Shown here: positions 22,885 to 31,892 of the stretch, one piece after another
Numbering within the stretch: position 1 is the stretch's first letter
Layout: every line of letters begins with the position of its first letter
DNA from: Actinopolymorpha cephalotaxi
GTDB taxonomy: Bacteria > Actinomycetota > Actinomycetes > Propionibacteriales > Actinopolymorphaceae
DNA: 64,000 nucleotides
Assembly: GCF_013408535.1 (NCBI RefSeq)
Contig: NZ_JACBZA010000001.1
Location: 1,758,850 to 1,822,849 of the forward strand
Reading direction: 5' to 3'
Translations under genes and position numbers: made by a program
Notes under the pieces: model-generated
The model's input: the letters and a program-made list of their open reading frames with translations, nothing else
Databases searched by the model: none
Told to the model about the DNA's origin: nothing

Positions 22885-24361
22885 CCCGAAGGGCTTCCTC
22901 ACCACCCCCCGCGAGGGAGCGCACCGAAGGCCGGTCGAAGAACGGCTTCGCGACTGGAACGAGGTCTACCCGGGCGAGGGGATCGGCGCCGCGCTGTTGC
23001 CGATCATCAGCAAGCAGGCCGGGCGCTGCATGGACTGCGGTATCCCGTTCTGCCACCAGGGCTGCCCACTCGGCAACCTCATCCCGGAGTGGAACGACCT
23101 GGTCTGGCGCGACGACTGGCGCGCCGCCATCGAACGCCTGCACGCGACGAACAACTTCCCCGAGTTCACCGGCCGGTTGTGTCCCGCGCCGTGCGAGACG
23201 GCCTGCGTGCTGGCGATCGACGAGACCATCTCCGGTGGTCCGGTGACCATCAAGAACGTCGAGGTCTCGATCATCGACCGCGCCTGGGCGCAGGGCTGGG
23301 TGACTCCGCAGCCGCCGGAGTGGCTGACCGGCCGGCGCGTGGCCGTGGTGGGTTCGGGACCGGCGGGGCTGGCTGCGGCGCAGCAGCTCACCCGGTCCGG
23401 GCACACCGTCGCTGTGTACGAGCGGGCCGACAAGGTGGGCGGGCTGATGCGGTACGGCATCCCCGAGTTCAAGATGGAGAAGCGGATCGTCGACCGGCGG
23501 CTGGACCAGATGTCGCGCGAGGGCACGATCTTCCGCTCCGGCGTCAACGTCGGCGTGGACGTGACCGGCCAGGATCTCCGCGCCCGTTACGACGCGGTGG
23601 TGCTGGCGATGGGGTCGACGATCCCGCGCGACCTGCCGATGCCGGGCCGCGAGCTCGGCGGCATCCACCAGGCGATGGAGTTCCTCCCGCAGGCCAACCG
23701 CGCCGCCCACGGCGAGGAGGTGCCCGGCCAGATCACCGCGCACGGCAAGAACGTCGTCATCATCGGCGGTGGCGACACCGGTGCCGACTGCCTGGGTACG
23801 GCACACCGGCAGGGCGCGGCGAACGTCGTACAGCTGGAGATCATGCCGCAGCCGACGGAGATGCGTCCGATGCATCAGCCGTGGCCGACGTACCCGATGC
23901 TGTTCCGCGTCTCCAGCGCGCACGAGGAGGGCGGCGACCGTCGGTACGCGGTGTCGACGACGGAGTTCCTCGGCGACGACAACGGCAACGTGCGTGCGCT
24001 CAACCTGGTCGAGGTGAAGTTCGAGAACGGCCGCTTCGAACCCGTCCCGAACACCGAGGTGGAGATCCCCGCCGAGCTGGTGCTGCTGGCGATGGGGTTC
24101 GTCGGTCCCGACCGTGGCGGCCTGCTCGAGCAGCTCGAGGTGGAGCTGGACGAGCGGGGCAACATCAAGCGGGACGCGTCGTACGCGACGAACGTCGAGG
24201 GTGTGTTCGTGGCCGGAGACGCCGGGCGCGGCCAGTCGCTGATCGTCTGGGCGATCGCCGAGGGCCGCGCGTGTGCGGCCGGAGTCGACGCGTGGCTGCG
24301 GGACGGGCACACGGCCCTGCCGGCGCCGATCAAGCCGACGGATCGTTCACTGGTGGTCTGA
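22877..24361 (+). CDS. gltD: Glutamate synthase small subunit
   Basis: GltD is the FAD/NADPH subunit that passes electrons to GltB. The 494-residue protein has N-terminal cysteine clusters for 4Fe-4S centres ([17 protein letters not shown] and CPAPCETAC), an FAD-binding [13 protein letters not shown] and an NADPH-binding [18 protein letters not shown], then [18 protein letters not shown] near the C-terminus. The ATG at 22877 lies inside the end of gltB and is preceded by ATGGAGG. Confidence 0.97.
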
Positions 24362-24421
24362 CAGGCGGGCGAGTCCTTCCGCTCCGGCGGACGACCGCCC
24401 GCGACTGAGTGAGGCGCAGGG

Positions 24422-24460
24422 GACCCCTATCGCGGTGTTGTGAGCCGCGGCAGGGGTCTT
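24422..24460 (+). terminator. Terminator hairpin after gltD
   Basis: GACCCCTATCGCGG (24422-24435) pairs with CCGCGGCAGGGGTC (24445-24458), 12 of 14 positions, around a 9-nt loop, followed by TT. It separates gltBD from the atypical lipoprotein locus. Confidence 0.7.
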
Positions 24461-24586
24461 CTGCGTCCGCGCGCCGTCCTGTCTGGTTCTGCGCTCGCTT
24501 CGCGGCCCGGGTCACGGTCAGTGGTCGGACCGGCCTGTGGACAGAGATCACCCGGTTTGCGACGGGTTCGCTACGGTATGCGAACT

Positions 24587-25192
24587 ATGAAGATTCTGTA
24601 CGGCAAATCAGCGCTGGTTCGCGGCGCGCTCGCCGGCGCGGTTGCCGTCGGCTTGGGCGTGTCCGGGTGCAGCAAGAACATCGAACCCGAGGCCGGCAAG
24701 ACGCCGACCCCCACGGCGTCCAAGTCAGCCACCCCCACCCCGACACCAACCCCTACGCGAACGCCGGCTCCCACGCCGACGGCTCCCACCGGCTCCGTCG
24801 AGGAGCAACTCCACGCCGCCACCGTCAACTTCTACGCGGTCCTCAACGAGGCTTACAAGACCCTCGATACAAGGCCAGTTGATGAGGTGCTGCTGCCAGG
24901 CTCCAATGCAGCAAGTGGCTACACGGACTTTATTCACGATGTAAAAAAGAAGAACCAGCATTTTACATTTGAGGGCGGCTACAAGATTAGCAATTTCGAG
25001 GTTAAAAGCACTTCGTCGAAGGAGTCTACACGCGTCGAATTCGATCTCGATCACGGTCCGGGGCAGGTGCGAAATACTGCGAACAAGGTAGTGATGAAAA
25101 TCCCGCAGACCCCGCCCTCCAGGGCTTGGATTGTCTTTTCGAAGAGAGGAAACAAATGGCTTGTCGTTGGACAAGACTTCCTCGATGGGTAA
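24587..25192 (+). CDS. Lipoprotein of unknown function with low-GC C-terminal domain
   Basis: The 201-residue product starts MKILYGKSALVRGALAG and has a lipobox, GLGVSGC, at about residues 20-26, so it is likely a lipoprotein. A Thr/Pro linker (PTPTPTPTRTPAPTPTAP) at about 45-65 leads to a ~130-residue domain ending with WIVFSKRGNKWLVVGQDF, which resembles NTF2-like or SCO-type small extracytoplasmic domains but is not firmly recognised. The DNA changes sharply after the linker: 24901-24960 has 26 G+C of 60, against over 65% in flanking genes. An alternative ATG is at 24578. A -10-like TACGGT at 24572-24577 precedes it. It overlaps the next gene by 37 bp. Confidence 0.7.
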   Translation: MKILYGKSALVRGALAGAVAVGLGVSGCSKNIEPEAGKTPTPTASKSATPTPTPTPTRTPAPTPTAPTGSVEEQLHAATVNFYAVLNEAYKTLDTRPVDEVLLPGSNAASGYTDFIHDVKKKNQHFTFEGGYKISNFEVKSTSSKESTRVEFDLDHGPGQVRNTANKVVMKIPQTPPSRAWIVFSKRGNKWLVVGQDFLDG

Positions 25193-26067
25193 TGGTCGTA
25201 GCGCTGTCCATCGCCGTGACCTCAGCACTATTACTGATCAACGCTTCATCCTCGGACGCCAGTGAGAGCCTGTCGAAATGTAGGGGATTCAAGTGTCCGA
25301 CGAAACCACCCCCACCGCCAGGTCCGGTGCCTGGCCCTCCAGATGGTGGCGACGGTAGGTTCACGGGGCAGGCAGCTCTGCTGACCAAAGACGGAGCAGT
25401 GGTTGACTCAGGTGCGGGTTCGTCATGTTCAGATTGCATTTGGAACTTGCGGAAGTCGTGCGAGATGGGCGGCCGGACCGTCTGCCGTCGAATCTTGCAG
25501 TGTGGAGTAAACCCAGACGGCACAGTGAAGTACTTCTACGACATTTATCTACTGAGAACCGGAAAATCGTGGCAGTTACGCGACACTGTTTGTTTGGGTG
25601 ATCCATCCGATGTGGTGACTACGGCGGACGTGGGAGCGGAGGTTCGTAAGAACTGGGAAGTGTGGGTGCCTCCGCAGCAGCTTTCGGTTCAGCCTGCTAA
25701 CGCGCGAACATTGGTAAATCTGCCGACGTACTTCCAGTCCGGTCAGCCGCAGCAGATGCCGGCGAAGACCGTGCACGTGTTCAACTTCGACGTCACGGTG
25801 ACGGCTGAAGGCGAGTGGAAGTGGACGTTCGATCCCGGTGTCACGAAGACGTTCGACACCCCCGGCAGCAGTTACGACGACTCCGACCCGAAGGTGAGCT
25901 ACACCTACGACAAGGCGGGGTCTCGGTCGGTGCAGTTGAACACCAGTTGGCACGGCCGGTTCAGCGTCGGAACATATGGTCCGTACGACATCGCACAGCC
26001 TGCTGTACAGGGGCCTGGCCAGATCGACCTCGAGGTCGTCGAATCCGGACCGGTCCTCGGCCGCTGA
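25156..26067 (+). CDS. Secreted protein with PKD-like C-terminal region, low-GC N-terminal half
   Basis: The 303-residue product has a basic N-region (ACRWTRLPRW), a hydrophobic signal core and a probable cleavage site after INASSSDAS. It continues with a Pro-rich linker (KPPPPPGPVPGPP), a cysteine-containing segment (SSCSDCIWNLRKSC, then CRRILQCG) and a C-terminal beta-rich region resembling PKD-type folds (VTVTAEGEWKWTFDPGVTKT, KVSYTYDKAGSRSVQL). Function is unknown. ATG 25156 follows AGAGGA; an alternative ATG at 25192 would give a TAATG junction with the upstream gene but no basic N-region. GC is low up to about 25740 and normal afterwards. Confidence 0.68.
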   Translation: MACRWTRLPRWVMVVALSIAVTSALLLINASSSDASESLSKCRGFKCPTKPPPPPGPVPGPPDGGDGRFTGQAALLTKDGAVVDSGAGSSCSDCIWNLRKSCEMGGRTVCRRILQCGVNPDGTVKYFYDIYLLRTGKSWQLRDTVCLGDPSDVVTTADVGAEVRKNWEVWVPPQQLSVQPANARTLVNLPTYFQSGQPQQMPAKTVHVFNFDVTVTAEGEWKWTFDPGVTKTFDTPGSSYDDSDPKVSYTYDKAGSRSVQLNTSWHGRFSVGTYGPYDIAQPAVQGPGQIDLEVVESGPVLGR

Positions 26068-26157
26068 GCCGGAAAATCCGAGGGGGCGAACTTCAAGAGT
26101 CAGTGATCGCCGACGGCTGAAGGATTCCTGGGCACGCCACCAATGGCGTGGAATCGT

Positions 26158-27351
26158 TCAGCCGTCAATGGCGTAGAGGCGGCGGGCGTTGTCGGCTCCG
26201 ACCATCGCCGCCACACGTTCTGTATCGCGTGCGGTGAGGTCGCCATCTCGCCACCAGTCGCGGAGAAGCCGGCCGAACGAGTGCCGGAACTGTGCCGCTC
26301 CGACCAGATAGCGCTCGGGCAGTCGATAGGCGTCGGTGGAGAACATCAGCTTGCCGAACGGCGCGAGTTCGCAGAACTCCGCCAGGACGGCACCTGCCCG
26401 AGCCCCGACCTGGCCGACCGTGAGCCCGACGTCCACGTAGACGTGCGGATAGACGGCGGCCAGCCAGCCGGCCTCACGCTGGTACGGATAGCAGTGCAAC
26501 AGCACGAGCGGCGTACCCACCGGCTCCACGGCCTCGATGAGCGGTTGTAGCAACGCGGGGTTGACAGACGGCAGGCGCAGGTCGCGATCACCGAATCCGG
26601 TGTGCAGCTGCACCGGAAGGCCACGATCGACACCGCACCACAGCACGAACCGCAACAGCACCTCGTGACGCAGCCGAGCCGCGGCCGGTCGACTCTCGGT
26701 CCCGCTCTGAGGAATGCCGAGGTCCCGGCGGCTCAGCAACCAGTCCCGCGCGGCGGCAGTGACCTCCGCGCGTGACGGTCGCCGAGGGTCGACGTCGAAG
26801 CCGTGCCGGTATCCGAGGATCGACTTCACCGCGACCGCGTTCCTGGTGGCCGTGGCGAGCGCGTCGACGTACGCATCGGCGAAGTCGGTGGCGGCGACCC
26901 CGGATTCCGCCAGGCCCTCCACAACCGACTCCAGCCGGACCACTTCCCGGCCCACAGCACCGGCCGCCGACGCGAGCCCCCGCACCGACCACCAGTCCGA
27001 GCCGGCTCCGTCGGTCCCGCCGATCCCGGTGTCGACCAGCAGGTACGACAACCCGGCGGCGCCGAGCAGTCGCCGAGCCACCTCCACCGGCCCGAGCTCG
27101 GCCCGCCGGTCCAGGAAGGTGTCCAGGGGAGCGCCGGCCGGCAGCCCGAGCGGGGGAGTGCACCAGCGCCGGACCGCGGCTCCGAGCAGGCTGTCGGCGT
27201 ACGACACACCGACCGGCGCGGGCCGGTCGGCCTCGCCCAGCATGCGTTCGAACTCGGCCCGCTCCTGCCCAGAAACTCCGGCCGATCCGACGAACACCGG
27301 GTGACAGTGGGCGTCCACGAGCGGGAGGTCCGCCAGCGGGAGATCGGCCAT
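26158..27351 (-). CDS. Amidohydrolase family protein (FluG N-terminal-domain-like)
   Basis: A 397-residue metal-dependent hydrolase. It shows LVDAHCHPVF at the N-terminus (metal-binding His-x-His), the mid-domain QLHTGFGDRD, LVLLHCYPYQREAGWLA and the late aspartate in FGKLMFSTDAY. The ATG overlaps the stop of the upstream glutamine-synthetase-like gene by one base (TGATG) and has GGAGG 7 nt before it. In fungal FluG and some plant and bacterial proteins these two domains are one polypeptide, so they probably act on one pathway, perhaps hydrolysing a gamma-glutamyl conjugate. That role is inference. Confidence 0.82.
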   Translation of the reverse strand: MADLPLADLPLVDAHCHPVFVGSAGVSGQERAEFERMLGEADRPAPVGVSYADSLLGAAVRRWCTPPLGLPAGAPLDTFLDRRAELGPVEVARRLLGAAGLSYLLVDTGIGGTDGAGSDWWSVRGLASAAGAVGREVVRLESVVEGLAESGVAATDFADAYVDALATATRNAVAVKSILGYRHGFDVDPRRPSRAEVTAAARDWLLSRRDLGIPQSGTESRPAAARLRHEVLLRFVLWCGVDRGLPVQLHTGFGDRDLRLPSVNPALLQPLIEAVEPVGTPLVLLHCYPYQREAGWLAAVYPHVYVDVGLTVGQVGARAGAVLAEFCELAPFGKLMFSTDAYRLPERYLVGAAQFRHSFGRLLRDWWRDGDLTARDTERVAAMVGADNARRLYAIDG

Positions 27352-28730
27352 CAGTACCTCCACCGGGTGGCGGCGACGACCTCCTCCTCGTCCGCCCCGG
27401 CGAACAGGTCGGCCTCGGCCCGGCGAACGGTGGCGAACGTGTCGAGCAGCGGCGCGCCCAGCGCCTCACCCAGCACCTCGTCCTCCTCCAGCAGGTCCAC
27501 CGCGGCGAGCACCGACTGCGGCAGCCGAGGAGGCCGGCGTTCCTCCGGGAGGGTCGCCGGGTCGACGGTCACCTCGGGCGGCAGCGGCCGGCCGGCGTCG
27601 ACACCGGCCAGGGCGACGGCGAGTACGGCACCGACGACGAGGTACGGATTGGCGCTCCCGTCGACGCACTTGAGCTCGGCGTTGGCGGCCCGGGGCTCAC
27701 TGCCGCGGGTGCCGGTGACCAACCTCAGCGCGGCCTCGCGGTTCTCCCGTCCCCAGCACTGGTAGGGCGCGGCCCACTGCTGCGGGACCAGTCGCAGATA
27801 ACTCGCCACGCTGGGTGCGGTCAGAGCGCACAGCGCGGGCATCCGGGCGACGAGTTCGGCGAGGATCGACTCGCCCCGGTCGGTGAGCCCGTGCGGTCCG
27901 TACCCTCCGACGAACAGGTTCTTCCCCTGCGCCCACGCCGAGAAGTGCAGGTGCGCGCCGTTGCCGACCGCCCCGGCCTCGACCACGGGAGCGAACGACG
28001 CGCGCAGCCCGTGCGCCCGCGACACCGCGCGGATCGTCTCCCGGACCAGCACGTAACGGTCGGCGGCGCCGACGGGATCGGTCGGGGCGACGGAGAGCTC
28101 CAGCTGACCGGGCGCGTACTCCGGATGGAACTGCTCGACCGGCACCCCCTGCGCATCCAGCGCCGACAGCAGTGCGGGCACGTAGTCCGCCAGGTCGGTG
28201 AGCCGCGACATGCCGTACGCCGGACCCGGCGCGCCCGGCTCCATGTCGTTCTCCGACCCCAGCACACCGACGTACCACTCGATCTCGAACGCGCACCGGA
28301 AACCCACCTCGCGCTCGGCGGCGATCGCCGCCATCCGCTGGGCGAAGGACCGCTGGCACATCGGGTACGGCTCGCCCTCCTGGGTCAGCCGGTCGACCGG
28401 CGCCCACGCCCACCCCGGCTGAGCCGACAACGAACCCACCCGCTGCAGATCCGGGTACAGGCGAAGGTCGCCGACCGGGCCACCGGCGTGCCGGCCGGCG
28501 GTGATCGAGTCGTCCACCAGGAAAACGTCGAACACCGGGGACATCCCGACACCCCAGCCGGCGGCGTCGGGCAGCCGGTCGACGGGAACGGTCTTCACCC
28601 GCGTGACCCCGGCGTTGTCGATCCAGGTCAGTGCCACGACGCGCACGTTGTCCTCGGTGAGCCGGGCGGTGAGTTCCTTCGCGTACGCGATCCGACGGGT
28701 TCGCTGGTCCGGGTCTGCCACGGATTCCAT
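27351..28730 (-). CDS. Glutamine synthetase-like gamma-glutamyl ligase (FluG C-terminal-domain-like)
   Basis: The 459-residue protein has the glutamine synthetase fold: N-terminal beta-grasp (VRVVALTWIDNAGVTRVKTV), catalytic Glu region FEIEWYVG, the ATP/glutamate loop VGNGAHLHFS and the C-terminal ELKCVDGSANPYL. It lacks the adenylylation-tyrosine region of GlnA, as expected for GlnA-like ligases that join glutamate to amines. Its substrate is unknown. It is co-translated with the amidohydrolase. A -10-like TATAGA 6 nt before the ATG at 28730 supports this start; a GTG three codons later is an alternative. Confidence 0.85.
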   Translation of the reverse strand: MESVADPDQRTRRIAYAKELTARLTEDNVRVVALTWIDNAGVTRVKTVPVDRLPDAAGWGVGMSPVFDVFLVDDSITAGRHAGGPVGDLRLYPDLQRVGSLSAQPGWAWAPVDRLTQEGEPYPMCQRSFAQRMAAIAAEREVGFRCAFEIEWYVGVLGSENDMEPGAPGPAYGMSRLTDLADYVPALLSALDAQGVPVEQFHPEYAPGQLELSVAPTDPVGAADRYVLVRETIRAVSRAHGLRASFAPVVEAGAVGNGAHLHFSAWAQGKNLFVGGYGPHGLTDRGESILAELVARMPALCALTAPSVASYLRLVPQQWAAPYQCWGRENREAALRLVTGTRGSEPRAANAELKCVDGSANPYLVVGAVLAVALAGVDAGRPLPPEVTVDPATLPEERRPPRLPQSVLAAVDLLEEDEVLGEALGAPLLDTFATVRRAEADLFAGADEEEVVAATRWRY

Positions 28731-28736
28731 GACCGA

Positions 28737-28833
28737 TCTATACCCCGTACGGCCTCGCGCCGTCTTCCCGGCCCGCGCGCCGCGCGCCGCCGCCGGTCCA
28801 ACGTGGTGCCTTCACAGCGCGTTCTGGTAGAAA
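28737..28833. promoter_or_regulatory. Divergent leaderless-type promoters
   Basis: On the minus strand TATAGA (28742-28737) is 6 nt from the ATG at 28730. On the plus strand TAGAAA (28828-28833) is 6 nt from the GTG at 28840. The ~85 bp between carries a run of GC-rich alternating GCGCGC-type sequence (28775-28790) and no gene. Confidence 0.4.
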
Positions 28834-28839
28834 CCCGAT

Positions 28840-29619
28840 GTGCGACTGCTGGACGTGCACGCCCGATACCCGGCGGGGGACGACTGGGTGCTGCGTGGCG
28901 TAGAGGCGGAGCTGCGGCCCGGCGACACGATCGTGGTGACCGGCCGCAACGGCGCCGGCAAGTCGACCCTGCTGCGCGCGCTCGCCGGCCTGACTCCGAT
29001 CGGTCGCGGCCGGGTCCTCGACCGGCCTGCCGTGGTGGGCTGGTTGCCCGACAAGTTCCCCACGGACCAGCGGTTCAGCGCGGCCGGTTACCTGCGCGCG
29101 ATGGGGCAGGTACGCGGACTGGCCCGCGCCGACGCCGACGTCGTGGTCGCCCGGCTGGCCGAACGCCTGCAGCTGACGGACTACCTGCCGGTCCCGCTCG
29201 CCGAACTCTCCCAGGGCACCGGCCGCAAGGTCGCCCTCGTCCAGGCGCTGCTGATCCGGCCCGGACTGCTGATCCTGGACGAGCCGTGGGAGGGCCTGGA
29301 CGCGCCGAGCCAGGCGGAGCTGCCCGCGCTCGTCGGCGAGGTGGCCGAGGCCGGCGGAATCTGCGTGGTCACCGACCACCGCGGCCGGTCGGCGGACCTC
29401 GGCTCCACCCGGCGGTGGACGGTACGCGACGGCCGGGTCGAGGAGCGGCCGCTCGCCGAGCAGTCGCCGGGCCTGGACGACCTGTCGGACCCTGGCGAGG
29501 GCGACCCGGAACCGTGGCACGTGATCGAGGTGGTCGTCCGGGCGCACGACCCGGCCGCCGAGGTGGCCCGGCTGCGCGCCGCCGGCTACGACATCCGCCG
29601 GGTACGGGGCGAGGCATGA
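28840..29619 (+). CDS. ABC transporter ATP-binding protein
   Basis: A 259-residue ATPase. Walker A is GRNGAGKST (residues 35-43), the signature region is LAELSQGTGRKVALVQAL and Walker B is LLILDEPWEGLDAP, followed by the H-loop region VVTDHRG. The last ~70 residues form an extra acidic extension. It overlaps the next gene, a membrane protein, by ATGA, so the two make an ABC-2-type exporter pair. The substrate is unknown. No ribosome site precedes the GTG, which fits a leaderless transcript. Confidence 0.85.
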   Translation: MRLLDVHARYPAGDDWVLRGVEAELRPGDTIVVTGRNGAGKSTLLRALAGLTPIGRGRVLDRPAVVGWLPDKFPTDQRFSAAGYLRAMGQVRGLARADADVVVARLAERLQLTDYLPVPLAELSQGTGRKVALVQALLIRPGLLILDEPWEGLDAPSQAELPALVGEVAEAGGICVVTDHRGRSADLGSTRRWTVRDGRVEERPLAEQSPGLDDLSDPGEGDPEPWHVIEVVVRAHDPAAEVARLRAAGYDIRRVRGEA

Positions 29620-30356
29620 CCGGCCAGCACGGCGCCCGACGCACACCACGTACCGACGCTGCGGGCGGTTTCCGCCGCACCCTCGCGCTGACCCGGATGC
29701 GGCTGGTGTCCTACGTCGCCAGTCAGCGGGCCTGGCCCCCGTGGGTGGCCGGCCTGGCGCTCGTCCTCGCCGCGCACGCCGGCGGCAGGTCCGCCCCCAA
29801 CCAGGCGTACGCCTTCTCCGCCGCACTGCTCTTCGCGGTGTTCGGGTGGCAGGCCAAGACGGTGCTCGACACCGAACCCGACGGGCAGCGGCTGCTGTCC
29901 CGCGCAGCCGTCGGCTCCGGCGCCCGCGAGGTCGTCGCGGGGCTGCTGGCGGCGCTGGCCGCGGCGGTGCCGGTCGTGGTCGTCGCGGTCGTCGTCCCGT
30001 ACGCCGTCGGCGCGCTGAAGATCCGCGGCCCGGCACTGCCCTGGCTGGGGTTCGGGGCGTGGATCCACCTGCTCGCCGTACTGGCCGGGATCGGGGTGGG
30101 CGCACTGGCCAGCCGGGTGGTGGTCGCGCGGGCCGGCTGGTCGGCGCTGATCCTGGTCGGCGCACCGGTCGCGGTGCTCGTGCTGGGCTCTCGCGACGCC
30201 CCCGCCGCCCGGGTGCTGGTGCCCCCGCTGATCTCCGCGGCACGCCTGGAATCCGCCGCTGACCTGGGCGGACTCCTCACCGCGACGCTGCACGCGACCG
30301 TCTGGGCGGCGGTCCTGCTGGCCGTCTACGGAGCTCTGCGCCGCACCCGATGGTGA
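29616..30356 (+). CDS. ABC transporter membrane subunit
   Basis: A 246-residue hydrophobic protein with about six membrane segments (residues roughly 45-60, 68-85, 105-135, 145-165, 172-190 and 215-238). It has no sequence signature of its own; the role is taken from its ATGA overlap with the ATPase gene. The long open frame extending upstream in phase is not coding because it runs antisense through the glutamine-synthetase-like gene. Confidence 0.75.
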   Translation: MTGQHGARRTPRTDAAGGFRRTLALTRMRLVSYVASQRAWPPWVAGLALVLAAHAGGRSAPNQAYAFSAALLFAVFGWQAKTVLDTEPDGQRLLSRAAVGSGAREVVAGLLAALAAAVPVVVVAVVVPYAVGALKIRGPALPWLGFGAWIHLLAVLAGIGVGALASRVVVARAGWSALILVGAPVAVLVLGSRDAPAARVLVPPLISAARLESAADLGGLLTATLHATVWAAVLLAVYGALRRTRW

Positions 30357-30374
30357 CGCCGGACGAAGCGGGCA

Positions 30375-30380
30375 TAGGCT
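30375..30380 (+). promoter_or_regulatory. Candidate -10 box (TAGGCT) of pyk
   Basis: TAGGCT is 7 nt before the pyk GTG at 30388. This would place the transcription start at the start codon. No Shine-Dalgarno is present. Confidence 0.45.
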
Positions 30381-30387
30381 CGGGTCC

Positions 30388-31830
30388 GTGCGTCGCGCAA
30401 AGATTGTTTGCACCTTTGGTCCTGCTACCTCCACGCCGGAGCGGATTCGTGAGCTGGTCGACGCCGGCCTCGACGTCGCCCGGCTCAACCTGAGCCACGG
30501 CACCTACGCCGAGCACGAGCGGATCTATCGCATGATCCGCGAGGCGGCGGAGGAGTCCGGTCGTGGAGTCGGGGTCCTGGTCGACCTCCAGGGGCCCAAG
30601 ATCCGCCTCGGGAAGTTCGCCGAGGGCTCGGCCAACCTCGTCTACGGCGATCGGTTCACGATCACCACCGAGGAGTGTCCCGGTGACGCGTCCCGGGCGT
30701 CCACGACCTACGAGGGCCTGCCCGGTGACGTCGGCGTCGGCGACCGGATCCTGGTCGACGACGGCCGGCTCATGCTGGAGGCCGAGGAGGTCACCGACAC
30801 CGACGTGGTGACCAGGGTGCTGATCGGCGGCAAGGTCTCCGACCACAAGGGACTCAACCTGCCCGGCGTGGGCCTGTCCGTCCCGGCCATGTCGGAGAAG
30901 GACCACGAGGACCTGCGGTGGGCGCTGCGCCTGCGCGCCGACATGATCGCGTTGTCGTTCGTACGCTCCGCCCGCGACGTCGAGGACGTCCGCCGGGTGA
31001 TGACCGAGGAAGGCGTACGGCTCCCGGTCATCGCCAAGATCGAGAAGCCGCAGGCGGTGCAGAACCTCGAGGAGATCATCGACGCGTTCGACGCCTTCAT
31101 GGTGGCCCGCGGCGACCTCGGCGTGGAGATGCCGCTGGAGGACGTCCCGCTGGTCCAGAAGCGCATCGTCGAACTCGCCCGCACCAACGCCAAGCCGGTG
31201 ATCGTGGCGACCCAGATGCTCGAGTCGATGGTCAACGCCGCCAGGCCGACCCGCGCGGAGGCCTCCGACGTCGCCAACGCCGTCCTGGACGGTACCGACG
31301 CGGTGATGCTGTCGGGGGAGACCAGCGTCGGCATCTATCCGATCGAGGCCGTACGCACGATGGCCCGGATCGTGGAGACCACCGAGGAACACGGCCTGGA
31401 CCGGATGGCCGGCATCGACTGGGAGCCTCGCACCAAGGGCGGCGTGATCGCCAAGGCGGCCGCCGAGGTGGCCGAGCGGCTCGGCGCGAAGTTCCTGGTC
31501 GCGTTCACCCAGTCCGGCGACACCGCGCGCCGGCTGGCTCGTTACCGCTCCCGGGTGCCGCTGCTGGCGTTCACCCCGGAGGAGATCGTCCGGCAGCAGC
31601 TGGCCCTCACCTGGGGCGTGGAGACGTTCCTCGTACCCACCGTCTCGCACACCGACGAGATGGTGAAGCAGGTCGACCGGGCACTGCTGGCGGTGGGACG
31701 TTGCCGGCGCGGCGACAGCGTGGTGATCGTGGCGGGCAGCCCGCCCGGACTCCCCGGCTCGACCAACGCGCTGCGTGTGCACCGCATCGGTGACGCGGTT
31801 GCCCAGGCGGCACCTGCCTACCGGGTCTGA
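30388..31830 (+). CDS. pyk: Pyruvate kinase
   Basis: Pyruvate kinase makes pyruvate and ATP from phosphoenolpyruvate in the last glycolytic step. The 480-residue protein shows RRAKIVCTFGPATSTPERI, LVDLQGPKIRLG, the active-site signature VIAKIEKPQAVQNLEEII, MVARGDLGVEMPLEDV, ATQMLESMVNAARPTRAEASDVANAV and a C-terminal allosteric domain. The GTG at 30388 starts the conserved N-terminus directly. Its place before pdtaR is conserved in actinobacteria. Confidence 0.97.
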   Translation: MRRAKIVCTFGPATSTPERIRELVDAGLDVARLNLSHGTYAEHERIYRMIREAAEESGRGVGVLVDLQGPKIRLGKFAEGSANLVYGDRFTITTEECPGDASRASTTYEGLPGDVGVGDRILVDDGRLMLEAEEVTDTDVVTRVLIGGKVSDHKGLNLPGVGLSVPAMSEKDHEDLRWALRLRADMIALSFVRSARDVEDVRRVMTEEGVRLPVIAKIEKPQAVQNLEEIIDAFDAFMVARGDLGVEMPLEDVPLVQKRIVELARTNAKPVIVATQMLESMVNAARPTRAEASDVANAVLDGTDAVMLSGETSVGIYPIEAVRTMARIVETTEEHGLDRMAGIDWEPRTKGGVIAKAAAEVAERLGAKFLVAFTQSGDTARRLARYRSRVPLLAFTPEEIVRQQLALTWGVETFLVPTVSHTDEMVKQVDRALLAVGRCRRGDSVVIVAGSPPGLPGSTNALRVHRIGDAVAQAAPAYRV

Positions 31831-31892
31831 GGAGCCTGACAGGGCTGAGGAATCCGAGCAGTCCGAAGAGTTCGAACTGGCGGAAGGACCGC

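Noticed and set aside
26772-29615. A 1194-codon plus-strand open frame ending with the ABC membrane protein
   Set aside because: Its first 2.8 kb are antisense to the amidohydrolase and glutamine-synthetase-like genes and overlap the ABC ATPase in another frame. Only the part from 29616 has membrane-protein character.
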